A DNA stretch of 64,000 nt from Paenibacillus allorhizosphaerae (GCF_910594985.1 NZ_CAJVCE010000009.1:124001-188000); one strand, 5' to 3'. Shown: positions 33,472 through 42,738, numbered from the stretch's first letter. Notes: generated by a model from the sequence alone, not told the origin. Numbers and translations are program-made.

Positions 33472-33507
33472 ATATTATCATTATGACATTGTTCGATAAA
33501 ATGTCAA
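33472..33507 (-). promoter_or_regulatory. nrtR promoter with overlapping putative NrtR operator
   Basis: Minus-strand −35 TTGACA (33502-33507), 16-bp spacer, −10 CATAAT (33480-33485). The operator-like 9-3-9 sequence ATATTATCA-TTA-TGACATTGT at 33472-33492 covers the −10 and matches the element at 32615-32635. Autoregulation is inferred. Confidence 0.65.
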
Positions 33508-33535
33508 GCGCCGCAAAAAAATAATTTTGCGGCGC
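33508..33535. terminator. Terminator hairpin between vapC and nrtR
   Basis: Arms GCGCCGC and GCGGCGC, extended by A/T pairs, around an A/T-rich loop. On the minus strand it directly abuts the nrtR −35 box. It probably separates the vapBC transcript from nrtR. Confidence 0.7.
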
Positions 33536-33595
33536 CTCTGGCAAGAAAAGCCGCTTCCCATTTAAAATGTAGAGGCGGCGTATGAGAATAAATTA

Positions 33596-33991
33596 TTAGA
33601 TTTTTACCAGTGGAACTTCAAATTCATTCTGAATAAAACTCATATCAGAATCTCTTGACACCAGTATTAGATCATAAGCTAGGGCAGTCGCTACAATTAG
33701 TGCATCAGGAGTTTTTAACTTTCTTCCCTTGCTCTTCTGGTCTCTGCGAATCGTTCCTCCCAGCTTGGCTATATCAGAAGTCACATCTAAGCATCTCTTG
33801 GCTGAAAACAACTTTTCCGCACGAAGTTGTTCCTCTGGCTTTAACCCAGCAAATACTTCGCATTCGGTAATAGCGGAAAAATAAATCGACATTTTATCAC
33901 GGGAAGCTTGCTGAACGAAATCAATCACCATTCCTTCGTTAACAAGAACTGCAATTGCGATATTAGTATCTAATAAGTACCCTCTACTCAC
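33596..33991 (-). CDS. PIN-domain toxin, VapC type
   Basis: A 131-residue PIN-domain ribonuclease toxin. Acidic active-site residues are present: Asp8 (YLLDTN), Glu43/Glu45 (AITECEVF), Asp96 (KTPDALIVATA) and Asp114/Asp116 (SRDSDMSF). VapC toxins cleave tRNA or rRNA until bound by the antitoxin. The GTG at 33991 is preferred: it overlaps the antitoxin stop as GTGA and has GAGG about 10 nt upstream. The ATG at 34000 has its purine run directly against it. The pair is AT-richer than its surroundings, as is usual for mobile toxin-antitoxin modules. Confidence 0.82.
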   Translation of the reverse strand: MSRGYLLDTNIAIAVLVNEGMVIDFVQQASRDKMSIYFSAITECEVFAGLKPEEQLRAEKLFSAKRCLDVTSDIAKLGGTIRRDQKSKGRKLKTPDALIVATALAYDLILVSRDSDMSFIQNEFEVPLVKI

Positions 33992-34221
33992 GATCCCCAT
34001 TCCTCGCGCGATCTGTTCACTTCATCGAGAAGCTCCTTACCTCGTTCTGGAGATAAAGTCCCAGCTGCGTCCAACAGATCATCGATCGAATAATCCTCTT
34101 CTTCTGCTTCTACTGTCTGTTTTTCCAGATCAATTACGACACGGGCGTGATTTATATTCAGTTTTTGAAGGATGGCTTTAATTGCGTCCGCGCTTTGTTG
34201 ATCAATTTTTTTGGGGAGCAT
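33988..34221 (-). CDS. Antitoxin partner of the PIN toxin (unclassified)
   Basis: A 77-residue acidic protein directly before the toxin gene and overlapping it. The C-terminal half (LLDEVNRSREEWGS) resembles toxin-binding tails of VapB-type antitoxins. The N-terminal half (NHARVVIDLEKQTVEAEEED) is not a clear AbrB, ribbon-helix-helix or Phd domain. The antitoxin role is inferred from position and size. A GGAGGG site precedes the start. Confidence 0.65.
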   Translation of the reverse strand: MLPKKIDQQSADAIKAILQKLNINHARVVIDLEKQTVEAEEEDYSIDDLLDAAGTLSPERGKELLDEVNRSREEWGS

Positions 34222-34256
34222 GTGTCTATCCCTCCAATATCGTACATTTTAAAATC

Positions 34257-34262
34257 ATTATA
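34257..34262 (-). promoter_or_regulatory. Extended −10 promoter element of the toxin-antitoxin operon
   Basis: Minus-strand TGCTATAAT, an extended −10, about 35 bp before the antitoxin start codon. A weak TTATGG lies at −35 distance. Confidence 0.5.
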
Positions 34263-34307
34263 GCATATCCGTAACTGTTCCATAATTTCACCGCTATTGC
34301 TCTACCT

Positions 34308-36092
34308 TTACTCCACCTGCGCCTTCTCCGCAGTAACACCAACATCTTTCCACGTCAGCTTGGAGTTCGGATCGACGGTAAAGTTTTTCACCCGATTGTT
34401 CACGGCATAAATTTCCGAGCGATACAATGTCGGAATCACCGGCACTTCTTCGCTCATCAATGCTTGCCACTGGTTGTAGATGTCTTTGCGGTACGCTTTA
34501 TCAAACGCTTGCTCCGAATGACCCTTTGCCAGCAGATCGTCGTTTTTGTCGCTGACCCAGTGCGTGTAGTTGAAGAGGACGTCCCGCGCGTACAGCCCGT
34601 ACGGGTCTACGTCCGAGCCCGTTCCCCAAGCGCCGGCGAAAATATCCACCTTCGGGTCGTCTTTTTGCACCATATCGTAGAATGAATTGAATTCGGCTAA
34701 CCGTCCGTCGACCAACTGGACATCGAGCCCTACAGCTCTCCAGCATTGGATATAAAATTTGGCAAGCGGTTCCGCGATATCTCCGCCACTCATCGACAGG
34801 AAGCGGATCGGAAATTTCTTGCCGTCCGGATCTTCGCGCAGCCCGTCGCCGTCGCGGTCTTTGTACCCTGCTTCGTCAAGCAGCTTTTTCGCTTTTTCCG
34901 GGTCGTACGGGTAGCCCTTCGCATTGTTGTCGTGGTAGCCCGGGAACGACGGCGGGATCAACGTGGTCGCCGGGAAACGCAGCCCATGATACAATTTATC
35001 GCCTACGGATTGGTTATCCAGCGCGTAGGCCATTGCCTGGCGAAGCTGTTTGTTCTGGAACTTCGGATTATCCATCACGCTTTGCTGCTTGGCTGCATCC
35101 CAGTGGCCGAGCTTGAAGCCGATGTAGTTATAAGCCAGGTCGATTTTGCCGATGAACTGCACGTTCTTCGTGTCTTTGGCCGTCGGATACTGGTCGGTCG
35201 GAAAGGTGGCGACGTCGATTTGCCCTTTTTTGAGCGACTGCAGGACGACCTGCGGGCTGACGACTTTGACGATGACGCCCTTCAAATTCGGCTTGCCTTC
35301 CCAGTAATCCTCATTGCGGACGAATTCGACCGACTCGCCGGGAACGATTTTGCTCAGCTTGAACGGACCGAACCCGATCGGCGTTTTGCGGATTTTATCA
35401 GACTGCGGCAGCTGCTGAATCGGAATGTCTTTCAAATAATGCTTCGGAAAAGGCGTCGCCCATACGCCGGTCAGCAGCGAAGGATTGGCGTTGTTCCATG
35501 TGATGGTGAGCGTCTTATCGTTCAGCACCTTGATGCCGGAGATGTTCGCCGCCTTCCCGCTGTGGTACTCCTCCATACCGACGACGTCCTGAAAGAGCGC
35601 GCTCCCGTAGCGAACGCCGGTATAATCTTTGCTCCCGATGATCAGGTAGGCGTATTCCAGATCTTCCGCTTTGACCGGCACGCCATCATGCCAGCGGACG
35701 TTGTCTTTAATTTTGATCGTCATCGTTTTCCGGTCCGGCGACAGCTCGTACGTGGCCGCCCCGTCATTCGTAATCTCGTAATCGCCGTTGCCATGGAATA
35801 AAGATTCGTCGAAAAATTGCAGTATTTCCGCATCCGGCTCCCCCGTGTAAAAAGCCGTGTTCAGCGTCCCTTCGAACGGGGTATCCGATACGAGTCCGTA
35901 ATTCAGTACGCCGTCGACGATGGCGCCGTCATTTTTGACGTCCATTGGGAAATTGCCGATGTTTTCTTTGGCCGTCGCCGGTTTGCTGCCATCGCCTTTG
36001 CCAGAACGGCCGCCGGAGGTACTGATGTACGACGTCACCGCAACGATCAGGACAGCCAGTATGCTGACATAAATCCAGTACGATTTCTTCAT
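34308..36092 (-). CDS. Oligopeptide/dipeptide ABC transporter substrate-binding protein
   Basis: A 594-residue extracellular peptide-binding protein of the OppA/DppA (SBP family 5) type. Family landmarks are TIKIKDNVRWHDGVPVKAED, PIGFGPFKLSKIVPGESVEF, RQAMAYALDNQSVGDKLY and YPYDPEKAKKLLDEAGY. The N-terminus (YVSILAVLIVAVTSYISTSG) is hydrophobic but lacks a lipobox cysteine, which most Gram-positive OppA proteins have, so it may be held by an uncleaved anchor. It is the last gene of oppD-oppF-oppB-oppC-oppA, 15 bp after the second permease. Peptide specificity is unknown. Confidence 0.9.
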   Translation of the reverse strand: MKKSYWIYVSILAVLIVAVTSYISTSGGRSGKGDGSKPATAKENIGNFPMDVKNDGAIVDGVLNYGLVSDTPFEGTLNTAFYTGEPDAEILQFFDESLFHGNGDYEITNDGAATYELSPDRKTMTIKIKDNVRWHDGVPVKAEDLEYAYLIIGSKDYTGVRYGSALFQDVVGMEEYHSGKAANISGIKVLNDKTLTITWNNANPSLLTGVWATPFPKHYLKDIPIQQLPQSDKIRKTPIGFGPFKLSKIVPGESVEFVRNEDYWEGKPNLKGVIVKVVSPQVVLQSLKKGQIDVATFPTDQYPTAKDTKNVQFIGKIDLAYNYIGFKLGHWDAAKQQSVMDNPKFQNKQLRQAMAYALDNQSVGDKLYHGLRFPATTLIPPSFPGYHDNNAKGYPYDPEKAKKLLDEAGYKDRDGDGLREDPDGKKFPIRFLSMSGGDIAEPLAKFYIQCWRAVGLDVQLVDGRLAEFNSFYDMVQKDDPKVDIFAGAWGTGSDVDPYGLYARDVLFNYTHWVSDKNDDLLAKGHSEQAFDKAYRKDIYNQWQALMSEEVPVIPTLYRSEIYAVNNRVKNFTVDPNSKLTWKDVGVTAEKAQVE

Positions 36093-36107
36093 TTCGATCT
36101 CCCCCTC

Positions 36108-37019
36108 TTATCCTAATCGCTGTCTCGCATCAGCCGCACGCTTCAGCGCTTGACCTATAAAGTTGATGCACAGCATCATCACCAAAATCAGTACGGAGGC
36201 GGGCAACCAAACCCACCATTTGCTTTGCAGCACGACCGGATTCGTCGCATAGCTGACGAGCGTACCGAGGCTTGGCGTGCTCTCCGGCAATCCGAAGCCC
36301 AAGTAGCTTAAGCCGGACTCGATCCCGATGTTTCCCGCCAGATTGAGCGTCAAGTTCACGATGATGATCGAGCTCAGGTTGGGCAATATTTCCCGTACCA
36401 TGATGATCCAGTCGGGCGTCCCCAGCGTCTTCGAGGCGCTGACATAATCGAGCTCCCGCTCCGCCAGCGTCTTGGCGCGAATGAGCCGCGCTTTCCCCGT
36501 CCATAAAAAGGCGCTCATAATGACGATAAACATCAATACGTTATTCTTCGGCACGATCGCGATAAACACGATGACAAGCATCAGAAACGGCAGCACGAGA
36601 ATAAAGTCGATCACGCGCATGATGAGATTGTCAAGAATTCCGCCGAAATATCCAGCAGTCATACCGACAGCCAGACCGATGATTCCGGTAATGAGCGTAA
36701 TGGCCAGACCGATGGAAAACGAGTTGCGCGCCCCGATGATCAGCTGCCCGAAAATATCTCTCCCTCCGTAATCGGTGCCGAGCCAATGCTCCGCAGACGG
36801 CGGTGCATAAATGGATAGCAGATCGACCTTCACGATGCTTTCCTGATCCAGAAACAACGATGAAATATAGACGATGGCGAGAATGAGCAGCAAAAGAAAC
36901 AAGGAAACGACGGCCAGCGTGTCTTTTGTCAATTCACGCCACAGGATGGAGAGTGCGGAAGGGCTTCTGCCGGCCAGTGCCTCGCCTTGCTCCGAATCGC
37001 TTGCGATGGTGGTGTTCAC
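36108..37019 (-). CDS. Oligopeptide ABC transporter permease, OppC type
   Basis: A 303-residue membrane subunit. The cytoplasmic N-terminus (LSILWRELTKDTLAVVS) leads into the first membrane segment, then the OppC_N-like extracellular loop ending in HWLGTDYGGRDIFGQLIIGA. Five more membrane segments follow, with the coupling motif YVSASKTLGTPDWIIMVREI. It follows oppB by 20 bp and precedes the binding-protein gene by 15 bp. Confidence 0.92.
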   Translation of the reverse strand: MNTTIASDSEQGEALAGRSPSALSILWRELTKDTLAVVSLFLLLLILAIVYISSLFLDQESIVKVDLLSIYAPPSAEHWLGTDYGGRDIFGQLIIGARNSFSIGLAITLITGIIGLAVGMTAGYFGGILDNLIMRVIDFILVLPFLMLVIVFIAIVPKNNVLMFIVIMSAFLWTGKARLIRAKTLAERELDYVSASKTLGTPDWIIMVREILPNLSSIIIVNLTLNLAGNIGIESGLSYLGFGLPESTPSLGTLVSYATNPVVLQSKWWVWLPASVLILVMMLCINFIGQALKRAADARQRLG

Positions 37020-37039
37020 GTTCTTGTCCTCCTATCCCG

Positions 37040-38008
37040 CTATTCCATTCGTATGCGCGGGTCTACTGCGCTTAGAATGATATCCGACAGCAGCGTTCCC
37101 ATGAGCGTTGCCAGCCCCGAAATCATGACAAGCGCCGTAACGACGCTGTAATCGCGCTGCGTGATCGACTGAAGAAACAGCTGTCCCATCCCCGGATAGC
37201 TGAAGATCGACTCCAGGAAGATCGACCCGCCGATTAACCCCGTAATCTCATACCCCAGAAAGGCGGCGATCGGCAAAAAGGAATTGCGCACGATATGGCG
37301 CGAGTAAATGCGCGATTCCGGTACGCCTTTGGCTCTGGCCGTCTTGACAAAATCTTTTATTTTCGTCTCGATGATTTCATTGCGCAAATATAGGATCAAC
37401 CCCGCCGTGGAAATGAGCGCCCCCGACAAGCTCGGCAATACAAGGTGGTTTATTTTATCGATGTAATAAGCGAATGTTCCCTGCTCCACCTGAATATCGA
37501 CGCTGCCGCCGGTAGGAAACCAGCCCAGTGCGAAACCGAACACGAACAGCATTACGATCGCAAAAATGAATAACGGCGTAGCCAAGCTGACATAGCTGTA
37601 CCCGACAATGAGCTTATCCGCCCCCGAATCGGTCCATCTTCCGGATGCAATGCCTAACGGCACGGCAATCAGGTAAGTTAAGACCAGAATACAGGCGGAC
37701 AGCACAATCGTATTCCCCATTCTTCCCGCAAGCAGATCGTTGACGGGCTGCTGATGAACGTACGAGAGGCCGAGATCGCCGTGCAGCAGGCGCTGTATCC
37801 AGCTTGCATACTGGACATAGAGCGGATCGGTCAAGCCGAGCTTTTGCCTTAACTCGTTCAGCGTCTGCGCATCCATTTGCGGATTTTGCACGAGCTGTCC
37901 GGTCAAGGCGTCTCCAGGCATCGCCTTGGCCAGCAGGAAGACGAGCACGCTCAATAGAAACAATTGGGGGATCATCGTCATCAACCGCCGCAATATAAAA
38001 GTCCACAT
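37040..38008 (-). CDS. Oligopeptide ABC transporter permease, OppB type
   Basis: A 322-residue membrane subunit. The N-terminus FILRRLMTMIPQLFLLSVLV is typical of OppB/DppB. GLTDPLYVQYASWIQRLLHG and GDLGLSYVHQQPVNDLL mark the extracellular loop. The coupling motif is TARAKGVPESRIYSRHIVRN. It sits between the OppF ATPase gene and the OppC-type permease in a tightly packed operon. Confidence 0.92.
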   Translation of the reverse strand: MWTFILRRLMTMIPQLFLLSVLVFLLAKAMPGDALTGQLVQNPQMDAQTLNELRQKLGLTDPLYVQYASWIQRLLHGDLGLSYVHQQPVNDLLAGRMGNTIVLSACILVLTYLIAVPLGIASGRWTDSGADKLIVGYSYVSLATPLFIFAIVMLFVFGFALGWFPTGGSVDIQVEQGTFAYYIDKINHLVLPSLSGALISTAGLILYLRNEIIETKIKDFVKTARAKGVPESRIYSRHIVRNSFLPIAAFLGYEITGLIGGSIFLESIFSYPGMGQLFLQSITQRDYSVVTALVMISGLATLMGTLLSDIILSAVDPRIRME

Positions 38009-38028
38009 CAGTTATCCAATCCCCTCTC

Positions 38029-38955
38029 TCACAGGATGGCGGCAGAATGCGTATCCGAGAGCCGCTTCAGCGGGTGTGCGCGTCCCTCCCGGTCAAAATA
38101 ATGATGGCGAGTCTCCTCGAACTGCTGCTCCATTTGCTGCCGAAGCATCTTTTGTTCCAGCCGCTCGTGCGGATTCAGATTCGGTATGGCGGAGATCAGC
38201 CTTTTGGCGTAAATATGCTGCGGGCTGTGGAACAGATCGTGCGCCGTCCCCTCCTCGACCAGCCTGCCGCGATACATAATGCCGATCCGGTCGCACATAT
38301 GCCGAATCATGCCCAGATCATGGCTGATCAACAGATACGTAAGCTGAAATTCCTGCTGAATGTCCTTCAGGAAATTAAGCACCTGGGCTTGTACGGACAC
38401 ATCCAGCGCCGATACCGGCTCATCCGCAATGATGATCTTCGGATTCAGCATCAGCGCGCGCGCAATCCCGATCCGCTGCCGTTGTCCGCCGGAAAATTCA
38501 TGCGGGTATTTCAGCAGCGCTTCCGGGTGCAGCCCTACTTTTTCAATGAACTGCTGCACCTTCTTCTTTTCCTCTTGCGGCGACATCCTCTCGAAGTTGC
38601 GAAGCGGCTCCGCCACGATATCGAGCACCCGTTTCCTTGGATTGAGCGAGGAATACGGATCTTGAAAAATCATTTGAATATCTTTGCGGTAATGCGGATG
38701 CTCACGCCGGGATCGCTTGGTAAGCGTGGTTTCTTCCAATAAGATGTTCCCGGAAGTGGCTTCGATCAGCCCGATGATCGCCCGGCCGGTCGTCGTCTTG
38801 CCGCAGCCGGATTCCCCGACGAGGCCGTACGTTTCGCCGCGCCGCAGCTCGAAGCTGATGCCGTCGACGGCCTTCACCTCACCGACGACCCTTCGAAAGA
38901 AGCCGCCGCGTACGGGATAATGGACTTTCAGATCAGACACGGTAAGTAGCGCCAT
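38029..38955 (-). CDS. Oligopeptide ABC transporter ATPase, OppF type
   Basis: A 308-residue ATPase of the peptide importer. It has Walker [14 protein letters not shown]-loop [20 protein letters not shown], signature [15 protein letters not shown] and Walker [17 protein letters not shown]-terminal Opp_C extension follows (about 255-308). It overlaps the OppD-type gene by 23 bp and precedes oppB by 20 bp. OppD and OppF act together as a heterodimer. Confidence 0.92.
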   Translation of the reverse strand: MALLTVSDLKVHYPVRGGFFRRVVGEVKAVDGISFELRRGETYGLVGESGCGKTTTGRAIIGLIEATSGNILLEETTLTKRSRREHPHYRKDIQMIFQDPYSSLNPRKRVLDIVAEPLRNFERMSPQEEKKKVQQFIEKVGLHPEALLKYPHEFSGGQRQRIGIARALMLNPKIIIADEPVSALDVSVQAQVLNFLKDIQQEFQLTYLLISHDLGMIRHMCDRIGIMYRGRLVEEGTAHDLFHSPQHIYAKRLISAIPNLNPHERLEQKMLRQQMEQQFEETRHHYFDREGRAHPLKRLSDTHSAAIL

Positions 38956-39964
38956 CGCTCATGCCTCCCGTGGACTCGTGTGGAAATCGAAAATTGCGGT
39001 AACAGGTGCAGCGAACCCAGTGCCCGGGCTCGACTTCGCGCAGCACCGGATGCTCCTCGTGCTCGGCGTCGGCGATCCAGCGAATGCGCGGCTGGAATCG
39101 GCAGCCTGTTCTGGATTGTTTGTGCAGCGGCGGAACCATCCCTTGGATGACATGAAGCGGCTGTTTCGGAGTATGAAGGGAAGGAATCGATTGCAGCAGC
39201 GAACGCGTATACGGATGCAGCGGCTGATCGAACAGCGTATGAACATCGGCCAGCTCGACAATCTCTCCCGCATACATCACCGCTACGCGATCGGCCATTT
39301 CGGCGACGAGGCCGAAGTTATGGGTGATGAACATAATGCCTGCGCTTGTTTGCTGCTGCAATTCTTTGAGCAAATCCATGATTTGCGCTTGAATCGTCAC
39401 GTCCAGCGCGGTCGTAGGCTCATCGGCAATGAGCAGCTGCGGCTCGCATGCGATGGCAATGGCAATCATGACGCGCTGCCTCATGCCGCCGGACAGCTCA
39501 TGAGGGTAGCGGGTGTATGCCTGCTTCGGGTCCGAAATCCCTACCCGTTCCAGCAGCTCCAACGTGCGCTTCCGTTTGTCTGCGGAAGACAGCGTCGTAT
39601 GGTAATCCATGCTCTCTTCAATTTGCCGGCCTACCGTCATGAGCGGATTGAGTGCGGTAAGCGGGTCTTGAAAGATCATGCCGATCCGCTTGCCGCGAAT
39701 GTCGTTCAGCTCGCTCGTCGGTAACGTCAGCAAATTTGTACCTTGGAACACGGCGGAACCTTCGATCTTCGTTCTGCCCGTTGCATGCAGTCCGGCAATG
39801 GCCAGCGCGAGCGCGCTTTTCCCGCAGCCCGATTCACCTACAATGGCAAGCACTTCATTCGGATGAACCGATAACGAAACACCGTCGACGGCAGCGTAGT
39901 ACTCATCTTGAATGCGGAAAGAAACCCGCAGCTTCTCGACTTCCAATACGGGTTGCGTAAACAA
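38933..39964 (-). CDS. Oligopeptide ABC transporter ATPase, OppD type
   Basis: A 343-residue ATPase with Walker A GESGCGKSALALAIAGL, signature LSGGMRQRVMIAIA and Walker B LLIADEPTTALDVTIQA. The C-terminal region has the TGCRFQPRIRWIADA segment typical of OppD/DppD proteins, where cysteines may bind a cluster or metal. It is the first gene of the operon. No confident promoter was found in the 340 bp upstream. Confidence 0.92.
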   Translation of the reverse strand: MFTQPVLEVEKLRVSFRIQDEYYAAVDGVSLSVHPNEVLAIVGESGCGKSALALAIAGLHATGRTKIEGSAVFQGTNLLTLPTSELNDIRGKRIGMIFQDPLTALNPLMTVGRQIEESMDYHTTLSSADKRKRTLELLERVGISDPKQAYTRYPHELSGGMRQRVMIAIAIACEPQLLIADEPTTALDVTIQAQIMDLLKELQQQTSAGIMFITHNFGLVAEMADRVAVMYAGEIVELADVHTLFDQPLHPYTRSLLQSIPSLHTPKQPLHVIQGMVPPLHKQSRTGCRFQPRIRWIADAEHEEHPVLREVEPGHWVRCTCYRNFRFPHESTGGMSDGATYRV

Positions 39965-40307
39965 TTCATCCCCTTCTTTCGTGCGTATAGTAGTAAATAG
40001 CCGCGGGCTGCAAAGTTGTCCGCACGTGAAGGGGAGCCCTATTGCTTGAATGGTAATAGAGGAAAATATTGTACGTCTATTTTATCATATGGCTGGCCGA
40101 TCGTTTATACCTAAACAAAAAAAGCCTCCGCTTATTTTTATAAGCTTGGAGGCGGTATGGCATGTGGAAAATGCGGTAAAGCAAGAAACGGATCTCGTGT
40201 CCGATCGCTTAGGAATCATTTTCCCGAACGAGTCGAGCGCCGACCATTTCAAGCGTTATTCGCGGCTGTCTCATAATCAAAATGCGGATTGTCGGGAAAG
40301 CTCCGCT
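39965..40307. other. Intergenic region between the exporter genes and opp operon
   Basis: About 340 bp containing the terminator at 40116-40153 and, on its oppD-proximal side, AT-rich sequence with possible −10-like motifs. No gene was recognised. Confidence 0.5.
40116..40153 (-). terminator. Terminator of the threonine/serine exporter operon
   Basis: Arms GCCTCC and GGAGGC with inner pairing CTTAT/ATAAG, followed on the minus strand by seven or more T residues. It lies about 155 bp beyond the stop codon at 40308. Confidence 0.85.
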
Positions 40308-40751
40308 TCAAGTCTCCCGCCGAGCTCTCAGCTTCATAATGATCTGGTTGATCACTTCCGTAAAAAAGAGCCCCGCCGCGATCGCGCCCGACAGCAAAAA
40401 TGCCTTAAAACCGAGCTGCACAGCAATGTCGTATCGATTCTCGACGACATTCCTCATCGCATCATAGGCGAGCCCGCCGGGAACGAGCGGAATAATGCCC
40501 GCGACATTGAATACGATGATTGGCGTTTTGTACAATTTGGCGAATACGAGGCTCAGTACCGTAATGAAGAACGAGGCGTACAACGTCGCCAGAATCGGAT
40601 CCGTGGACATTTCCATAAAAGAAATATACAGCAGCCAGCCGGCCATGCCGACAAAGCCGCACTGCAGCAAGGTACGCTTCGGCGCCTGGAACAAGATCGC
40701 GAACGCAGCGGAAGCGGCAAAGCTGGTCAAGAGCTGTTCGATCATCATCAT
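40308..40751 (-). CDS. Threonine/serine exporter subunit, YjjB-like (ThrE C-terminal half)
   Basis: A 147-residue membrane protein with four hydrophobic segments and IVFNVAGIIPLVPGGLAYDA, typical of the second half of ThrE-type exporters (DUF3815). It overlaps the larger first subunit by ATGA. In Corynebacterium the two halves are fused in ThrE, which exports threonine and serine. In YjjPB of Escherichia coli the split pair has been linked to succinate export, so the substrate is uncertain. Confidence 0.85.
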   Translation of the reverse strand: MMMIEQLLTSFAASAAFAILFQAPKRTLLQCGFVGMAGWLLYISFMEMSTDPILATLYASFFITVLSLVFAKLYKTPIIVFNVAGIIPLVPGGLAYDAMRNVVENRYDIAVQLGFKAFLLSGAIAAGLFFTEVINQIIMKLRARRET

Positions 40752-41524
40752 GCGATCCCTTCCCCCTTGTAAAACGAAAGGATGCAGGCAATTCCCGCTC
40801 CGATGGCAAAGGCTGTCAGGAACGCTTCCGCCCCTTTCGAAATGCCGGAAACGAGATGCCCCGACATTAAATCGCGGACGGCATTGGTGATCAGAAGTCC
40901 CGGTACGAGCGGCATGACCGAGCCGATAATCATCTTCTCCAGATCATGGCCGAGTCCGGCTTGCAGCAGCAAGGAAGCCGTCGCGCCGGTCACCAGCGCA
41001 GCCAGAAATTCGGCAAAAAACTTGATCGGAATCAGCTTATGAAAATAGATGACGAACCAAAAACCGGCGCCTCCGCACAGCATTGCGGGGATAAAATCCC
41101 GCCAGCTCCCGCCGAACATGATCAAAAAACAGCCGCTGGCCACGGCTGCCGCTGCGATACGAAACCATGTCGTGTACCCATCATTGGCCGTCTCGACTTC
41201 TTTCAGCAGCCGGTACGCTTCCGCTGCCGTCAACTCACCCTGACTGATCCTTCTGGAAATCGCGTTCACGACCGTAACCTTGCGGAGATCGGTGGAACGT
41301 TCAGATATGCGGATTAATCTGGTAGCATGCTCCGGCCCGTCCAAGGAGAACAGAATGCCCGTCGGGGTCACATAGCTATGCGCGTAAGGAAACCCGAACG
41401 AATGGGCCATGCGCGTCATCGTGTCCTCTACCCGGGACGTTTCCCCGCCGTTTTCCAAAATGATTTTCCCCGCTAATAAACAAACTTGTGCAATATCATA
41501 GGTTGCGTCGGGTATCGATTTCAT
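40748..41524 (-). CDS. Threonine/serine exporter subunit, YjjP-like (ThrE N-terminal half)
   Basis: A 258-residue membrane protein. The cytoplasmic N-terminal domain (about 1-115) has the family motif LENGGETSRVEDTMTRMAHS, followed by SYVTPTGILFSLDGP. Five hydrophobic segments follow, including IGSVMPLVPGLLITNAVRDL. It forms a two-gene operon with the YjjB-like subunit through a 4-bp overlap. The start has a GAGGAG-type site. Confidence 0.87.
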   Translation of the reverse strand: MKSIPDATYDIAQVCLLAGKIILENGGETSRVEDTMTRMAHSFGFPYAHSYVTPTGILFSLDGPEHATRLIRISERSTDLRKVTVVNAISRRISQGELTAAEAYRLLKEVETANDGYTTWFRIAAAAVASGCFLIMFGGSWRDFIPAMLCGGAGFWFVIYFHKLIPIKFFAEFLAALVTGATASLLLQAGLGHDLEKMIIGSVMPLVPGLLITNAVRDLMSGHLVSGISKGAEAFLTAFAIGAGIACILSFYKGEGIA

Positions 41525-41737
41525 TCGTTTCTCCTCTCAGCCTCCTTTACGGTAGTGGATCGTATGTGGGAAATCTTTTGTTTCGGAAATATATGGTTAG
41601 CTTGGCTTCATGACAGTATAACACTAGCGTACTATTCAGACCAGAACCTGCAATTCAAGGAATGCGGTGTAGAAGAAAAGCGATGGCCGTAAGCCAACGC
41701 CTCATTGTTATATCTATATATGGACCACTCTAATTAC

Positions 41738-42481
41738 TCACTTTACCGCTGCTATATATCTCCGCAAACTCTCCTCAACACATTGAGCTATAAGCTGGTG
41801 AAAGGAGTTCGAGTCATCACGGATACTTGCTTCTTCTAACGCTTCATAATATTTCAACCGCGTTTCGCTTGCGGCTTTTACGATGGCAGGCGGAAAACCA
41901 TACTTCATTAGAATTAGATTCATTAATAGTCGGGCAGTTCGTCCATTGCCATCTGTAAAAGGATGAATATATACAAACCGAAAATGAAACGCCGCTGCAA
42001 GCTCTACGGGATGGAGTTCATCTTTATGGTCGTGGTACCATCGAACCAACTGCTCCATTCTTTCGGAAACCACCGTAAAATGCGGAGGGGTGTGCTGTGA
42101 GCCGGAGATCATGACGTTAATCGTTCGATAGCGGCCGGCATTTTCATCATCGATATTTTTAAGAACCAACTGGTGGATGGATTTGATAACAAACTCCGAC
42201 AACTCTATGTCTCGATTGACGATTTCTTGAACATAACTTATTGCTTCGGAATGATTGATGACTTCAAAGTGCTCGCGCAGCTTTTTACCGCCAATGGTTA
42301 ATCCTTCTTCCAATACAAGTTTGGTCTCCAGAAGGCTCAACGTATTCCCCTCGATCGCGTTAGAGTTATACGTCCATTCCACTCTGTAAACCTCATCCAA
42401 ATTTTTAACCGCTGCCGGTGGTAAAGGTCGGAGCTGATCGAGTTCCCTTTTTAAATCATCGATTTGTTGAAAATCCATCAA
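41738..42481 (-). CDS. Fic-domain protein with N-terminal inhibitory helix
   Basis: A 247-residue Fic protein. The catalytic motif is complete: HPFTDGNGRTARLL with His173. Near the N-terminus YNSNAIEGNTLS contains the inhibitory motif SxxxEG (Ser40, Glu44), which in class II Fic proteins blocks ATP until relieved. Such enzymes transfer AMP to (and in some cases remove it from) hydroxyl groups of target proteins. No separate antitoxin gene is adjacent, consistent with built-in inhibition. The gene is AT-richer than its neighbours. The target is unknown. Confidence 0.9.
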   Translation of the reverse strand: MMDFQQIDDLKRELDQLRPLPPAAVKNLDEVYRVEWTYNSNAIEGNTLSLLETKLVLEEGLTIGGKKLREHFEVINHSEAISYVQEIVNRDIELSEFVIKSIHQLVLKNIDDENAGRYRTINVMISGSQHTPPHFTVVSERMEQLVRWYHDHKDELHPVELAAAFHFRFVYIHPFTDGNGRTARLLMNLILMKYGFPPAIVKAASETRLKYYEALEEASIRDDSNSFHQLIAQCVEESLRRYIAAVK

Positions 42482-42738
42482 AATCCCCTCCTCCCTGCGT
42501 AGTTATTACCATTATATCACAGTGAGGGATGGTTAAACTCCAAGAACGGCCATATAGATCTCCAAAGCTTTTAAAATTACATATGTGTTGTTCAAGCAAA
42601 GTAAGAATCCAATCATTTGACGAATACGCCACATAAATTAATTATTATCCACAATAGATGGTGATGGATTCTACAAAACAAATTCTAGGCTAATGTCTAC
42701 AAATATAAGAAACTCTTAAAAAATGGAGGTTAAGGAAC

